Under the pieces are notes generated by a model, which ran no database searches, had not been told where the DNA came from, and saw nothing but the letters and a program-made list of their open reading frames with translations. The translations under genes were made by a program, and so were the position numbers. A DNA stretch of 41,509 nucleotides from Candidatus Cerribacteria bacterium 'Amazon FNV 2010 28 9' (GTDB taxonomy: Bacteria; Patescibacteriota; Microgenomatia; UBA1400; UBA12028), in the NCBI GenBank assembly GCA_003176165.1, contig PSRQ01000062.1, positions 1 through 41,509 on the forward strand, written 5' to 3'. Below are positions 17,320-26,262 of this stretch, piece after piece; the first letter of the stretch is position 1; every line of letters starts with the position of its first letter.

Positions 17320-19026
17320 TGGACAAAAGTAAAACAATTTCTCCTTCGCAATGAACTTCTTATTTTGATTTTGTGTCTTGTGACGTTTTTGCGTATCCCA
17401 TCGCTCATGGAACCCTATTGGTATGGCGACGAAGGCATTTATCTTACACTTGGAAACGGGGTTCGTCATGGATTGCAACTGTACCGTGACATCCATGATA
17501 ATAAACCACCAGGGATTTATCTCATCGCAGCCGTGGCTGGCTCTGAATTTGGCTTTAAGTTTATCCTTCTTGTATGGAACTTGGTAACGCTGTGTGTGTT
17601 CTGGTGGATTGCACACACGCTTCTTGATACTAAAAAACGTCCAAAATCCTTTTTCTTGTTTGGAGTTGAGTGGTACATCCCCCAATACTCCACGCTCGCG
17701 GCACTTTTTATTGGTCTCGGACAATTTTTAGTAGAGGGAAATATTGCCAACGGCGAGATTTTCATGCTTCTTCCCACCCTTGTTGGGATGGCACTCCTCA
17801 TCCCCGTATGGAGAGGAAAGCAAAAGCAAACCATTTTTCGCTCACTTGCATCAGGATTTTTCTTTTCACTCGCGTTTTTGATCAAAGTACCAGCTCTTTT
17901 TGACGCTGTCGCTGCAGGATTTTTCTTTTTCGTATTGGCAAAAACGTATGGTGATCTTGGCAAAAAAGTATGGTGGCAACGTCCATTGCTCAGTTTGTGG
18001 AAAGCATCAACATCGGTTGCAACCTGGGCTTTTGCAGCAGCCTTCATTCTTCCAATTCTTATGAGTGTGGCATATTACGCAAAAGTCGGAGCACTCCAAC
18101 CATATCTCAATTCTGCTCTGTTACAAAATGTTGGATATTTATCGTCATGGGCAACAGGGACACATCAAGCAAGCAACGTTGGGCAATCAGGACTTAAAAA
18201 TAGGGCACTTGTTCTAGTCGCTACGACCCTCCTCTTTTTTACTGGCAGTGCACTGTTTACATCGGAAGCTCTTCTTCTCTTAGTTTGGTTTGCATTTGCA
18301 TTGTTTGGAGCTCTCCTATCCGAGCGACCATATCCTCATTATTTGATTCAGATTCTTGCACCGTTATCTTTACTTCTTTTCTTAAGTCTGAAAATGATCG
18401 GACAATGGTGGAGATCTCTGCACCATCATCGTCATACGGCTCGCATCCAACACCTTATTTCTCTCATCACGATGATCGTAAGCATTGGTGTCTTAGTAAT
18501 AAGTTTGGTGACCATTCATTTTTGGACATATTTTTCAATAAATTATTATCAAAACTACTGGAATTTCATGACTAAAAAAATTACAAAAGATCAATATTTA
18601 ACCTCGTTTGATCCAATTTTGCCAGAGATGTATAGAATCGGCGCAATGATCGTTCAAAATACCACACCCAATGACCGCATTTTTATTTGGGGTGATGAAC
18701 CCACGCTCTATGCACTAACTCGTCGTCTTCCACCAGGAAGATATACAGCGGCCTATCACATCAAAGATTTCAACGGATATGATGAGACACTCACGGCACT
18801 GAATAAAAACAAACCAAAGTATGTGGTTATAGACAAACGAGCAGGTGAATTCCCAGGATTAGATACGTTTTTGGAAAACCAATATCAAGTATGGTATAGC
18901 GCTCAAGTCTTTGTACTCTATCGATACACGGGAGTATTGACTATCTCGCCGTCAGAGACTACCCAACCCACAGCACACCCAACAACACAACAAAAGCCTA
19001 AAGCTACTCCGAGACCACACTCCTAA
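17317..19026 (+). CDS. GT39/ArnT-like membrane glycosyltransferase
   Basis: PYWYGDEGIYLTLGNGVRHGLQLYRDIHDNKPPGIYLIAA followed by many TMs. Confidence 0.85.
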   Translation: MWTKVKQFLLRNELLILILCLVTFLRIPSLMEPYWYGDEGIYLTLGNGVRHGLQLYRDIHDNKPPGIYLIAAVAGSEFGFKFILLVWNLVTLCVFWWIAHTLLDTKKRPKSFFLFGVEWYIPQYSTLAALFIGLGQFLVEGNIANGEIFMLLPTLVGMALLIPVWRGKQKQTIFRSLASGFFFSLAFLIKVPALFDAVAAGFFFFVLAKTYGDLGKKVWWQRPLLSLWKASTSVATWAFAAAFILPILMSVAYYAKVGALQPYLNSALLQNVGYLSSWATGTHQASNVGQSGLKNRALVLVATTLLFFTGSALFTSEALLLLVWFAFALFGALLSERPYPHYLIQILAPLSLLLFLSLKMIGQWWRSLHHHRHTARIQHLISLITMIVSIGVLVISLVTIHFWTYFSINYYQNYWNFMTKKITKDQYLTSFDPILPEMYRIGAMIVQNTTPNDRIFIWGDEPTLYALTRRLPPGRYTAAYHIKDFNGYDETLTALNKNKPKYVVIDKRAGEFPGLDTFLENQYQVWYSAQVFVLYRYTGVLTISPSETTQPTAHPTTQQKPKATPRPHS

Positions 19027-19029
19027 AAA

Positions 19030-19068
19030 TTGCCCTTTGGGTATTCTCTTGATATCATGTGCGTCATG
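19030..19068 (+). promoter_or_regulatory. Leaderless promoter TTGCCC-N17-TATCAT-N7-ATG
   Basis: TTGCCC 19030-19035, TATCAT 19053-19058, ATG 19066. Confidence 0.6.
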
Positions 19069-19428
19069 ACACTGTTGTCATCCACACCACCAGCAGAAAC
19101 ACACCCTAAAAAACGCCAATCGCCACTGTTATTTGCATTTATTCTTTTTATCATTTCAATTGTCTTGAGCATTATGAGTCTCTTTATCCTTCCTCCACAG
19201 ATTCCTCTTTTATACTCACTCGCTATTCCAGAGCAGCAACTCGTCTCGACATTTTACATTTTTGTATACCCCGCCGCGATGGGACTCATTCTCCTTTTGA
19301 ATATACTTTTAATTTCCCGATTTAAAGGAATCGATCAACCACTAAAACGACTTTTTTCTTCAGCAACATTGCTTGTCGTTTTACTGTTCTTTGTTGGGCT
19401 TATTCATACGCTGTATATATTTTTATAA
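19066..19428 (+). CDS. Hypothetical membrane protein
   Basis: Three TM segments; start chosen from promoter geometry. Confidence 0.6.
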   Translation: MTLLSSTPPAETHPKKRQSPLLFAFILFIISIVLSIMSLFILPPQIPLLYSLAIPEQQLVSTFYIFVYPAAMGLILLLNILLISRFKGIDQPLKRLFSSATLLVVLLFFVGLIHTLYIFL

Positions 19429-19432
19429 ACGC

Positions 19433-19470
19433 TTGACCTTTCTGTCTGTACCCATTACGCTTCAGGTATG
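19433..19470 (+). promoter_or_regulatory. Leaderless promoter TTGACC-N17-TACGCT-N6-ATG
   Basis: TTGACC 19433-19438, TACGCT 19456-19461, ATG 19468. Confidence 0.75.
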
Positions 19471-20568
19471 ATGTTTGTTTTTCCATTCCTGGCCGCACTC
19501 CTTGGAGCCGTTGTCCTCACCCCTATTGTCATCAGACTCTATACCTCTCGTGGTTGGCTTGATGATCCTAAAAAACTTGATCATCCCAAAGTCGTGCATA
19601 CTAAACCGCTGCCAAGAGGTGGGGGCATCGCACTCATGGGAAGTATTTTGATTGCCTCATTCCTTTTCATCCCGATTGATAAACATATGCTGGGCATTTT
19701 AGGAGGGGGAATACTCCTTATGCTTTTGGGAACATGGGACGATTTACATAATCCACCTCCCCTTGTCCGACTCATTATTCAAGTGATTGCGGCGCTTCTC
19801 CCAATCGCAGCTGGCATTGGAATCGCATATGTGACTAATCCACTCGGAGGTATTATCACCCTCAATCAACCGCAACTTATCATTCATTTTTTTGGAACTC
19901 ATACCATTTGGATTCTGGCAGATATCCTTGCTTTGCTTTGGCTTGTCTGGTGTATGAATATCGTCAATTTTTCTACTGGGCTTGATGGACAAATGCCCGG
20001 ATATGTGGCGATAGCAGCGCTTGTGATCGCTCTCCTTTCATTGCGCTTTCACAATTCGGCACAGCTCCCGGTCACACTGCTCAGTCTCATTGTCGCTGGA
20101 GCATACGCAGGATTTTTACCATTCAATTTTTATCCACAAAAAATCTTATCGGGCTTTGGCGCTAGCACTCTCGCCGGATTTTTCTTAGGAGTACTAGCCA
20201 TTCTATCGGGAGGAAAAGTGGCGACTGCAATGCTGGTTTTAGCAGTGCCCATGATTGACGCGACACTTGTCATCTTCAACCGCCTTCGTCAAGCTCGGTC
20301 TCCTTTTATGGGAGATCGCACTCATTTGCATCACAAATTGATGGATTTGGGTTGGGGGAAACGTCGTATTGCGATTTTTTATTGGATATGTACAGCACTT
20401 TTAGGCTTCCTTGCATTGCAATTGAATAGTGAGCAAAAACTCTTTACAATTGTGCTTGTTGCATTAGGTATCCTAGGATTTGTCGTATGGTTCCAATTCT
20501 TTTTCACACGCTTCGTGAATTCCGGCCACGACAGTGGATCAAAAATCTTTCGCTCTATGCAGCGTTAG
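19468..20568 (+). CDS. WecA/MraY-family polyprenyl-phosphate sugar-1-phosphate transferase
   Basis: DHPKVVHTKPLPRGGGIAL, GTWDDLHN, NIVNFSTGLDG, GDRTHLHHKLMDLGW. Confidence 0.9.
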   Translation: MMFVFPFLAALLGAVVLTPIVIRLYTSRGWLDDPKKLDHPKVVHTKPLPRGGGIALMGSILIASFLFIPIDKHMLGILGGGILLMLLGTWDDLHNPPPLVRLIIQVIAALLPIAAGIGIAYVTNPLGGIITLNQPQLIIHFFGTHTIWILADILALLWLVWCMNIVNFSTGLDGQMPGYVAIAALVIALLSLRFHNSAQLPVTLLSLIVAGAYAGFLPFNFYPQKILSGFGASTLAGFFLGVLAILSGGKVATAMLVLAVPMIDATLVIFNRLRQARSPFMGDRTHLHHKLMDLGWGKRRIAIFYWICTALLGFLALQLNSEQKLFTIVLVALGILGFVVWFQFFFTRFVNSGHDSGSKIFRSMQR

Positions 20569-21428
20569 TATTTTCTGGTTTCTTTTTTCAATCTGGCTAT
20601 TTCATCCATGTGACAATAGCGTTTGTTATCTTTTGTTTGCTTTCTTCTGCCATCTATATTGTGAACGATATCGTCGATGCTCCAGCTGATCGCCAACATC
20701 CGTTTAAGAAAAAACGCCCTATTGCGTCGGGGGCATTACCCATGAGCTTTGCTCAAGGAATCGCTGGTGGGTTATTTGCGCTCGTTCTCACGCTCGCGAT
20801 CATGACGGGCTCTGTCTTTTTTGTCGTGATTGTGGTCGCATATGCTGCACTCCATATTTGGTATACCTTTACACTCAAACACATTGCCATTTTAGATGTC
20901 ATGACTATTGCGACGGGATTTATCTTGCGTGTCTACGCAGGTGCAGTGATCGTCAATTTACACATGAGTGTATGGTTTTTACTCACAGTGATCTCAGCTT
21001 CACTTTTCTTGGCGGTAGCAAAACGACAAAGCGAGCGTACCCTCATGAAAGGGACAGGAAAGGAACTGCGCGAAACACGTGAAACACTCGAGCATTATTC
21101 ACAACGATTGTTGGACGTGTACGCTGGGATGTTTGCCACAGCAACATGGCTAACGTATGCACTCTATACATTTCAGCGCGATGAATTTTCACCGGAAGGA
21201 AGGCTCGTAAAATACTTTGCTCTTTTGCCCAAAACATTTACTTCCCAAAAATGGCTTATGGTCACCGTTCCACTCGTGATTTATGGAGTCATGCGATATT
21301 TACAACTCGCATATGAACAAAACGAAGGGGAAAGTCCGGAACGTGTGATCTTGCGTGACAAAGCACTTCTTATTACTGGCATTGCATGGGGAAGTTTGGT
21401 CATGATGCTTTTGTATGGGTTGGGATAA
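20487..21428 (+). CDS. UbiA-family decaprenyl-phosphate phosphoribosyltransferase-like enzyme
   Basis: LREFRPRQWIKNLSLYAAL, YIVNDIVDAPADRQHPFKKKRPIASG, LAVAKRQSE. Confidence 0.87.
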   Translation: MVPILFHTLREFRPRQWIKNLSLYAALVFSGFFFQSGYFIHVTIAFVIFCLLSSAIYIVNDIVDAPADRQHPFKKKRPIASGALPMSFAQGIAGGLFALVLTLAIMTGSVFFVVIVVAYAALHIWYTFTLKHIAILDVMTIATGFILRVYAGAVIVNLHMSVWFLLTVISASLFLAVAKRQSERTLMKGTGKELRETRETLEHYSQRLLDVYAGMFATATWLTYALYTFQRDEFSPEGRLVKYFALLPKTFTSQKWLMVTVPLVIYGVMRYLQLAYEQNEGESPERVILRDKALLITGIAWGSLVMMLLYGLG

Positions 21429-21429
21429 G

Positions 21430-22311
21430 TTACTGAACTAACTTCGCGTATTGTCCACTCACCCACCCTGATGACGATGCACTTCCAGAAAACTTGATAT
21501 TAAACCAGTTATTTGATGTCTTTAAGTACGGAGCCATGTCTCCCGTATTCAATCGCCCAATTTCACTCGCAGTCGAATCGGGAGCTGAACGCACGCGCAA
21601 AAATCCGGTGGGCGTTGTTAAGATGAGGACATACGGTTTTGCAATAGGCTTTGGAGTAGCAGATGGCTTCGATGAACTCGTTGGTTGAGGTATAACTGTA
21701 GGAGTTGGAGATAAAACTGGCGTTGTTAATAATGCACTAGCACTCGCAGTTGTAACCGGCGCGCGCCCAAGCTTTGCTGTCACAACCAACCGCAACCCCT
21801 TCACTAAACGAATCGTGGTATTAAGTGGAGAAAATCCTGGTGCCGAAAACCCAAGCGTATACGAACCTTCATCTAAAGTGTCCAAAACGAGAGGACTAAA
21901 TCCTTTATTTTCACCATCAATACTGACCGGGACATTATCAGGAGTCGTCACAATTTCCAACTCTGCCGCATTTTTTGTATGCGCAACATCGCTTTCAATA
22001 ATAAGGCCACTACTTTGATCTTGCGATTGTGCAAATGTCCAATTGACTGTCGTTTGAAACCCGGAAGTGACAGCAAGGCTTCCTTGATAGGCTGCAAGGG
22101 TTGAATCCGATGGAACCATTTTCAGCGTATATGTCTTTACATCGACTGGTTGTTTATCAACCGGTGTCATTCCTAGTGCATCGGTATCCAAGAATACATT
22201 CGCGGAAACATTTGAAGTGATTTTTATTCCCCCTGTGGGATGCTTAAACAATGTACACCCACTCAAAAAAAGTGAAGTAGTACCAACGATGATGAACGTG
22301 CGTACTCGCAT
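21430..22311 (-). CDS. Lipoprotein with PEGA domains and a C-terminal SH3-like domain
   Basis: LFLSGC lipobox; SVSIDGENKGFSPLVLDTLDEGSYTLGFSAPGF-type PEGA; FLRVRSAPDSTASEIGRLNTGD SH3b-like. Confidence 0.82.
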   Translation of the reverse strand: MRVRTFIIVGTTSLFLSGCTLFKHPTGGIKITSNVSANVFLDTDALGMTPVDKQPVDVKTYTLKMVPSDSTLAAYQGSLAVTSGFQTTVNWTFAQSQDQSSGLIIESDVAHTKNAAELEIVTTPDNVPVSIDGENKGFSPLVLDTLDEGSYTLGFSAPGFSPLNTTIRLVKGLRLVVTAKLGRAPVTTASASALLTTPVLSPTPTVIPQPTSSSKPSATPKPIAKPYVLILTTPTGFLRVRSAPDSTASEIGRLNTGDMAPYLKTSNNWFNIKFSGSASSSGWVSGQYAKLVQ

Positions 22312-22412
22312 AGTTTCATTGTAGCAAACTTGAAAAAAGAATGGAGGATAAAAGTAGAGATATGAAGGAACATTACGATCGGGGGCTTGCCCCGCATTGG
22401 CGGGACGAAGTG

Positions 22413-22427
22413 GGGAGGCGCGGATGG
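22413..22427 (-). repeat. Direct duplication of the tRNA-Cys 3' end
   Basis: gggaggcgcggatgg identical to 22514..22528 (offset 101 nt). Confidence 0.75.
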
Positions 22428-22516
22428 CACCCTTCGCTAAAGCTTCGGAGTGCCTAAGGGAGTCTTCTCAATCCTCGTACAAACGCTCGCCATCTGTAGC
22501 CTTGGCGAAAGATGGG

Positions 22517-22587
22517 AGGCGCGGATGGGAGTCGAACCCATCTAAAAGGTTTTGCAGACCTCTCTATAACCGCTTTAGTACCGCGCC
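22517..22587 (-). tRNA. tRNA-Cys (anticodon GCA), CCA not encoded
   Basis: Reverse complement ggcgcggtactaaagcggttatagagaggtctgcaaaaccttttagatgggttcgactcccatccgcgcct; 7-bp acceptor stem, ctgcaaa anticodon loop, ggttcgactcc T-arm. Confidence 0.93.
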
Positions 22588-22588
22588 A

Positions 22589-23020
22589 TTACCATGAACT
22601 TAATTTATGCAAAGGAATTTTGTCGCTATATCCTTTTTTCCAAGATTTTGGTATTTGTTTGTATTGTCGCTCATGCTCAGCATCAATCCAATCAAGCAAT
22701 GCCATATATAAATTTTCATGCGTTATCAATCCGTAATATTCACCATCGTCAACCACAACTAATGCATGTTTACTCGTTTTTTTGGGTTTCCACTTATGCA
22801 TGGGAAATGGATTAAACTTAAAATCATCGCTGTTGGGATTGACATTGTACAAAAATAACTGTGGTCCCTTGTCAGGGAAATACTTTTGTGCGTAATCAGT
22901 GATTTCCCGCGCAAAATCATTCCACCAACTTTCATCCTCAACCCCACGCCAATAGAAAATCTGCAAACTTTTATTGATTGGCGGATAATCTCGATAGGAA
23001 CGATCAGTGTTGGGTGCCAT
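22589..23020 (-). CDS. Hypothetical soluble protein (143 aa)
   Basis: Long open ORF between tRNA-Cys and GAPDH; no family recognised. Confidence 0.6.
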   Translation of the reverse strand: MAPNTDRSYRDYPPINKSLQIFYWRGVEDESWWNDFAREITDYAQKYFPDKGPQLFLYNVNPNSDDFKFNPFPMHKWKPKKTSKHALVVVDDGEYYGLITHENLYMALLDWIDAEHERQYKQIPKSWKKGYSDKIPLHKLSSW

Positions 23021-23052
23021 TGCTGCCTAGCATTGTACCATGAAACTTTAGG

Positions 23053-24102
23053 TTAGACGATCGCTTGCTCGACGAGACGGTTGCAGTATCCCCACTCGTT
23101 ATCGTACCAAGAAACGACTTTCACGAGGTCCCCTCCCATCACTTGGGTGAGTGCGAGATCAACGATCGATGACTCACTGCGACCCACGATATCGGAGGAA
23201 ACAATCGGATCAGTAGTGGTCGCTAAAATTCCCTTCCAACGCGGTGTTTGGCTCGCATCAATAAGTGCTTTGTTGATTTCTTCAACAGTGACAGGGCGTG
23301 CCAGCACCATTGTCATGTCGGATAATGAACCTGTAGAGACAGGAACCCGCATAGATAAACCATCGAACAGACCTTTGAGTTCTGGGACTGTTTCTGTCAC
23401 CGCAATTGCCGCTCCCGTAGACGTGGGGACAATATTTTTTGCGGCAGAGCGTGCACGGCGCAAATCTCGGTGTGAATTGTCCTGCAAGTTCTGATCATCT
23501 GTGTATGCGTGAATCGTCGTCATCAATGCTTTTTTAATTCCAAACGTACTGTGCAAGACTGCAATAACTGGAGCTACACAGTTTGTCGTACATGAGGCGT
23601 TAGAAATGATCGTTTTACTTTTATCCACACCTTGAGCTTGCTCTTCATTGACTCCAATCACATACGTTCCAATTCCTTCTCCTTTTGGGGGAGCAGAAAT
23701 AATGACGCGCTTCGCACCACCTGCCAAATGCTCACTCGCCTTTTCTTGAGTGATAAAAATTCCAGTTGATTCAATGACAGTATCAACATTCAAACTTCCC
23801 CACGGCAATTTTGCAGGATCACGTTGTGCTAACACTTGAATATGTTTGTCACCAATGATGAATGTTCCAATGAGCGGATCTGCATCCGTCGCAGCTTTCG
23901 CTTTTTGATGCTCTTCCACTTTTATCTCTTGACTCCACACACCGTAGTTTGAATCATATTTGAGCAAATGCGCCCAAGCGGCAATATCCATAGAACCAGA
24001 AGTGTTAACAGCCACGAGCGATGATGTATCGCGATGCTTTTCATACCACACGCGAAAACTCGTTCTCCCAATTCGACCAAATCCATTGATTCCAATGTTC
24101 AT
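23053..24102 (-). CDS. gap: Glyceraldehyde-3-phosphate dehydrogenase
   Basis: MNIGINGFGRIGRT, SNASCTTNC, WYDNEWGYCNRL; SD aaggag before 24102. Confidence 0.96.
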   Translation of the reverse strand: MNIGINGFGRIGRTSFRVWYEKHRDTSSLVAVNTSGSMDIAAWAHLLKYDSNYGVWSQEIKVEEHQKAKAATDADPLIGTFIIGDKHIQVLAQRDPAKLPWGSLNVDTVIESTGIFITQEKASEHLAGGAKRVIISAPPKGEGIGTYVIGVNEEQAQGVDKSKTIISNASCTTNCVAPVIAVLHSTFGIKKALMTTIHAYTDDQNLQDNSHRDLRRARSAAKNIVPTSTGAAIAVTETVPELKGLFDGLSMRVPVSTGSLSDMTMVLARPVTVEEINKALIDASQTPRWKGILATTTDPIVSSDIVGRSESSIVDLALTQVMGGDLVKVVSWYDNEWGYCNRLVEQAIV

Positions 24103-24158
24103 AGAATGCTCCTTCAAGAAGAAGGTACATGATCAGGAAAGTTTTTTCTAGAGGAAGT

Positions 24159-25148
24159 TTACACTTTGAACTTATCTTGAGACGCTTTAATTGCTTCAAT
24201 ACCAGGCAGAGTCCCTTTTTCGAGGTATTCGAGCATTGAACCGCCACCAGAGGAAATATGTTTAATCTTGTCTTCTGCTTTATATTTGGTCTGCGCAGCC
24301 TCCGTATCACCCCCTCCAGTGAGGGTAAAACCAGAGGAAGAATTGACTGCTAAGGCTATTTGCTTGGTGCCATGAGCGTGCTTACCGTCTTCAAACACCC
24401 CCATGGGGCCATTCCACACAATTGTCCCAGCCGCCTTGATGAAGCGGGAAAACTGGTCAATGGCAGCCTGAGAGATGTCTTTTCCATCCTTGGTGAGTTC
24501 GGCAATAATGAGCTTTCGCCCCTTTATCTCGTGCTCCCTGGCTTCCAAGGCAAGTTTACCTCCAACGAGGATGACGTCAGCCTTGGCTTCCAGAGCTTGA
24601 ATAAGAGGCATCTTGGTTTCGAGCTTTGCCCCACCCAAGATCACCACAAATGGACGCTTGGGTTTATTGAGTACTTGCTCAAACGCCTTGAGTTCTTTTT
24701 CAAATTGCAAACCTGCGTAGGTGGGTAGAACCTGGGGAATAAAGGTGATTGATGTGTGATTGCGATGTGCCGTGGCAAAGGCATCCAAGACAAAGATATC
24801 GTGTCCCTTGGCTAAAGCTTTGGCAAACACGAGACTTCCTTTTTCCTCTCGGGGATCAAAACGAAGGTTGGGGAGAACCGTCAGCTTGGCGTTCTCTTCT
24901 TTTGTCAACTTTGCTCTCAAGAGCTTTTCAATTGGGGTCAAGGAATATCGAGGTGATTTTCCATTTGGTCTCCCTCGGTGGGCAATAACAGTCACACTTT
25001 TTACATCATGGGCAAAGAGGTATTGAAGAGTAGCTACCCCATCCATGAGACGCGTGGTATCGAAGCTTTTTCCAACCTGGGGAAGATCTAAATCAAGGCG
25101 TACAAGGACGCTCTTTTGCGAAACTCCAGCAGTGCGCAGAGATTTCAT
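24159..25148 (-). CDS. pgk: Phosphoglycerate kinase (short form, about 330 aa)
   Basis: AHRGRPNG, DAFATAHRNHTS, GGAKLETKM, VWNGPMGVFE, TGGGDTEAA, HISSGGGSMLEYLE. Confidence 0.9.
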   Translation of the reverse strand: MKSLRTAGVSQKSVLVRLDLDLPQVGKSFDTTRLMDGVATLQYLFAHDVKSVTVIAHRGRPNGKSPRYSLTPIEKLLRAKLTKEENAKLTVLPNLRFDPREEKGSLVFAKALAKGHDIFVLDAFATAHRNHTSITFIPQVLPTYAGLQFEKELKAFEQVLNKPKRPFVVILGGAKLETKMPLIQALEAKADVILVGGKLALEAREHEIKGRKLIIAELTKDGKDISQAAIDQFSRFIKAAGTIVWNGPMGVFEDGKHAHGTKQIALAVNSSSGFTLTGGGDTEAAQTKYKAEDKIKHISSGGGSMLEYLEKGTLPGIEAIKASQDKFKV

Positions 25149-25220
25149 ATATCCGTAGTATACCAGAAAACCCTGGAGAAAGCCATATTCTTGGGGTCGC
25201 TCCCAGGCTAGTCCTATAAC

Positions 25221-25249
25221 TTGACATGGGCTCGCTTTTTTGCTATAGT
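25221..25249 (+). promoter_or_regulatory. Near-consensus sigma70 promoter TTGACA-N17-TATAGT
   Basis: TTGACA 25221-25226, TATAGT 25244-25249. Confidence 0.8.
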
Positions 25250-25255
25250 GCCCAA

Positions 25256-25417
25256 ACATCTTCCCAAAAGGAAGATTTTTCCGTCTCAGGCGGAAACCCT
25301 CCCTCCCTTGCAGTAATGCCAGGAAGGAGCAACCCAGTTGGAGAAATCCGACCTAGGGGTAGTCCGAATAAAGGCGGACTATGATCGATAGAATCTGACC
25401 GCGATTGATGCGGTAGG
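25256..25417 (+). ncRNA. Putative structured 5' leader RNA (possible riboswitch, class not identified)
   Basis: Hairpins atcttcc-caaaa-ggaagat, tccg-tctcagg-cgga, ttgga-gaaa-tccga, tagtccg-aataaagg-cggacta, accgc-gattgat-gcggt between strong promoter and M23 start. Confidence 0.45.
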
Positions 25418-26140
25418 ATGATACAGATCAATAAACATCTTCTTTCATTAGCCATGGGGATTTCCCTAGTGGCTACTGTTCCTACAGTTGCTTTTGCTGA
25501 CCAACCACTTCGTATTGATCCCACCTTAGAGATCAGCGCCAGTGAGTCGGCTCAGCTTCAAAAGCTTTTCCCATTGATGGGGTTAGATCCAAAATCAGAT
25601 CAAGGGGATGCTGTTGTGAACGTGCTGGTCACACCTCTTCCTACGGCTACACCAGTCTCAACACCAGTTCCTTCACCGACATCGGAGCCCGACTCTCGTA
25701 GTGTCGTAGAACCGGTATTTCAAACCCTGAGTACAAACACCCAACAGGTGTTACCCTTGCCTCCAGAAGACGTCATTGGTATTTCTACCTACTTTAGCCG
25801 TTTTCATCCTGGAGTCGATTTGCGCGCGAAAATTGGAACACCCGTGCTTTCAACTCTTCCAGGCGAAGTCATTGAAATCGGATATGAAGCTGCTGGGTAT
25901 GGGAAATATATTGTCGTTGCCCACCAATTCAACGGGGTGATCTATAAATCACTCTACGCGCACCTTCGCGCAGTGCTTGTGAAAGTGGGCGAACAAGTCA
26001 ATGCGGACACGCAAATCGGTGAAGTCGGGTTAACCGGCCACACCACGGGTCCACATTTGCACTTTGAGATTCACAAGGAAGATACCCCAATTGATCCACT
26101 TGCCTTTTTCATGGCAAACAAGATCGCATTGGCAAAATAA
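25418..26140 (+). CDS. Secreted M23 (LytM) family metallopeptidase
   Basis: Signal peptide; HPGVDLRAKIGTPVLS, GEVIEIGYEAAGYGKYIVVAH, TGPHLHFEI. Confidence 0.88.
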   Translation: MIQINKHLLSLAMGISLVATVPTVAFADQPLRIDPTLEISASESAQLQKLFPLMGLDPKSDQGDAVVNVLVTPLPTATPVSTPVPSPTSEPDSRSVVEPVFQTLSTNTQQVLPLPPEDVIGISTYFSRFHPGVDLRAKIGTPVLSTLPGEVIEIGYEAAGYGKYIVVAHQFNGVIYKSLYAHLRAVLVKVGEQVNADTQIGEVGLTGHTTGPHLHFEIHKEDTPIDPLAFFMANKIALAK

Positions 26141-26157
26141 GAATAAACACCTTTATG

Positions 26158-26250
26158 TTGTCATCTCGACCGTTTCTGGTTTTAACCAGAAAGTGGAGAG
26201 ATCTTAGTGTTGTTTGAATAGAGATTTCTCGACTTCGCTCGAAATGACAA
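26158..26250. repeat. Bipartite TGTCAT...ATGACA hairpin element between convergent genes
   Basis: tgtcatctcgaccg...gtggagagatctt ... gagatttctcgacttcgctcgaaatgacaa. Confidence 0.75.
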
Positions 26251-26262
26251 ACAATAGAGTAA

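Noticed and set aside
17293-18047. 143-aa and 176-aa minus-strand ORFs opposite the GT39 gene
   Set aside because: No start signal or domain; opposite strand is a well-supported membrane enzyme.
23081-23494. 137-aa plus-strand ORF opposite gap
   Set aside because: Antisense of conserved GAPDH codons.
25290-25345. TPP riboswitch, because of agtaatgccagg
   Set aside because: The second TPP conserved block and CUGAGA are absent or in the wrong order, and the downstream gene is a peptidase.
25256-25417. SRP (4.5S) RNA, because of ggaaggagca-like string
   Set aside because: The GGAAGGAAGCAG loop with its asymmetric internal loop and flanking helix is not reproduced; left as an unidentified structured leader.
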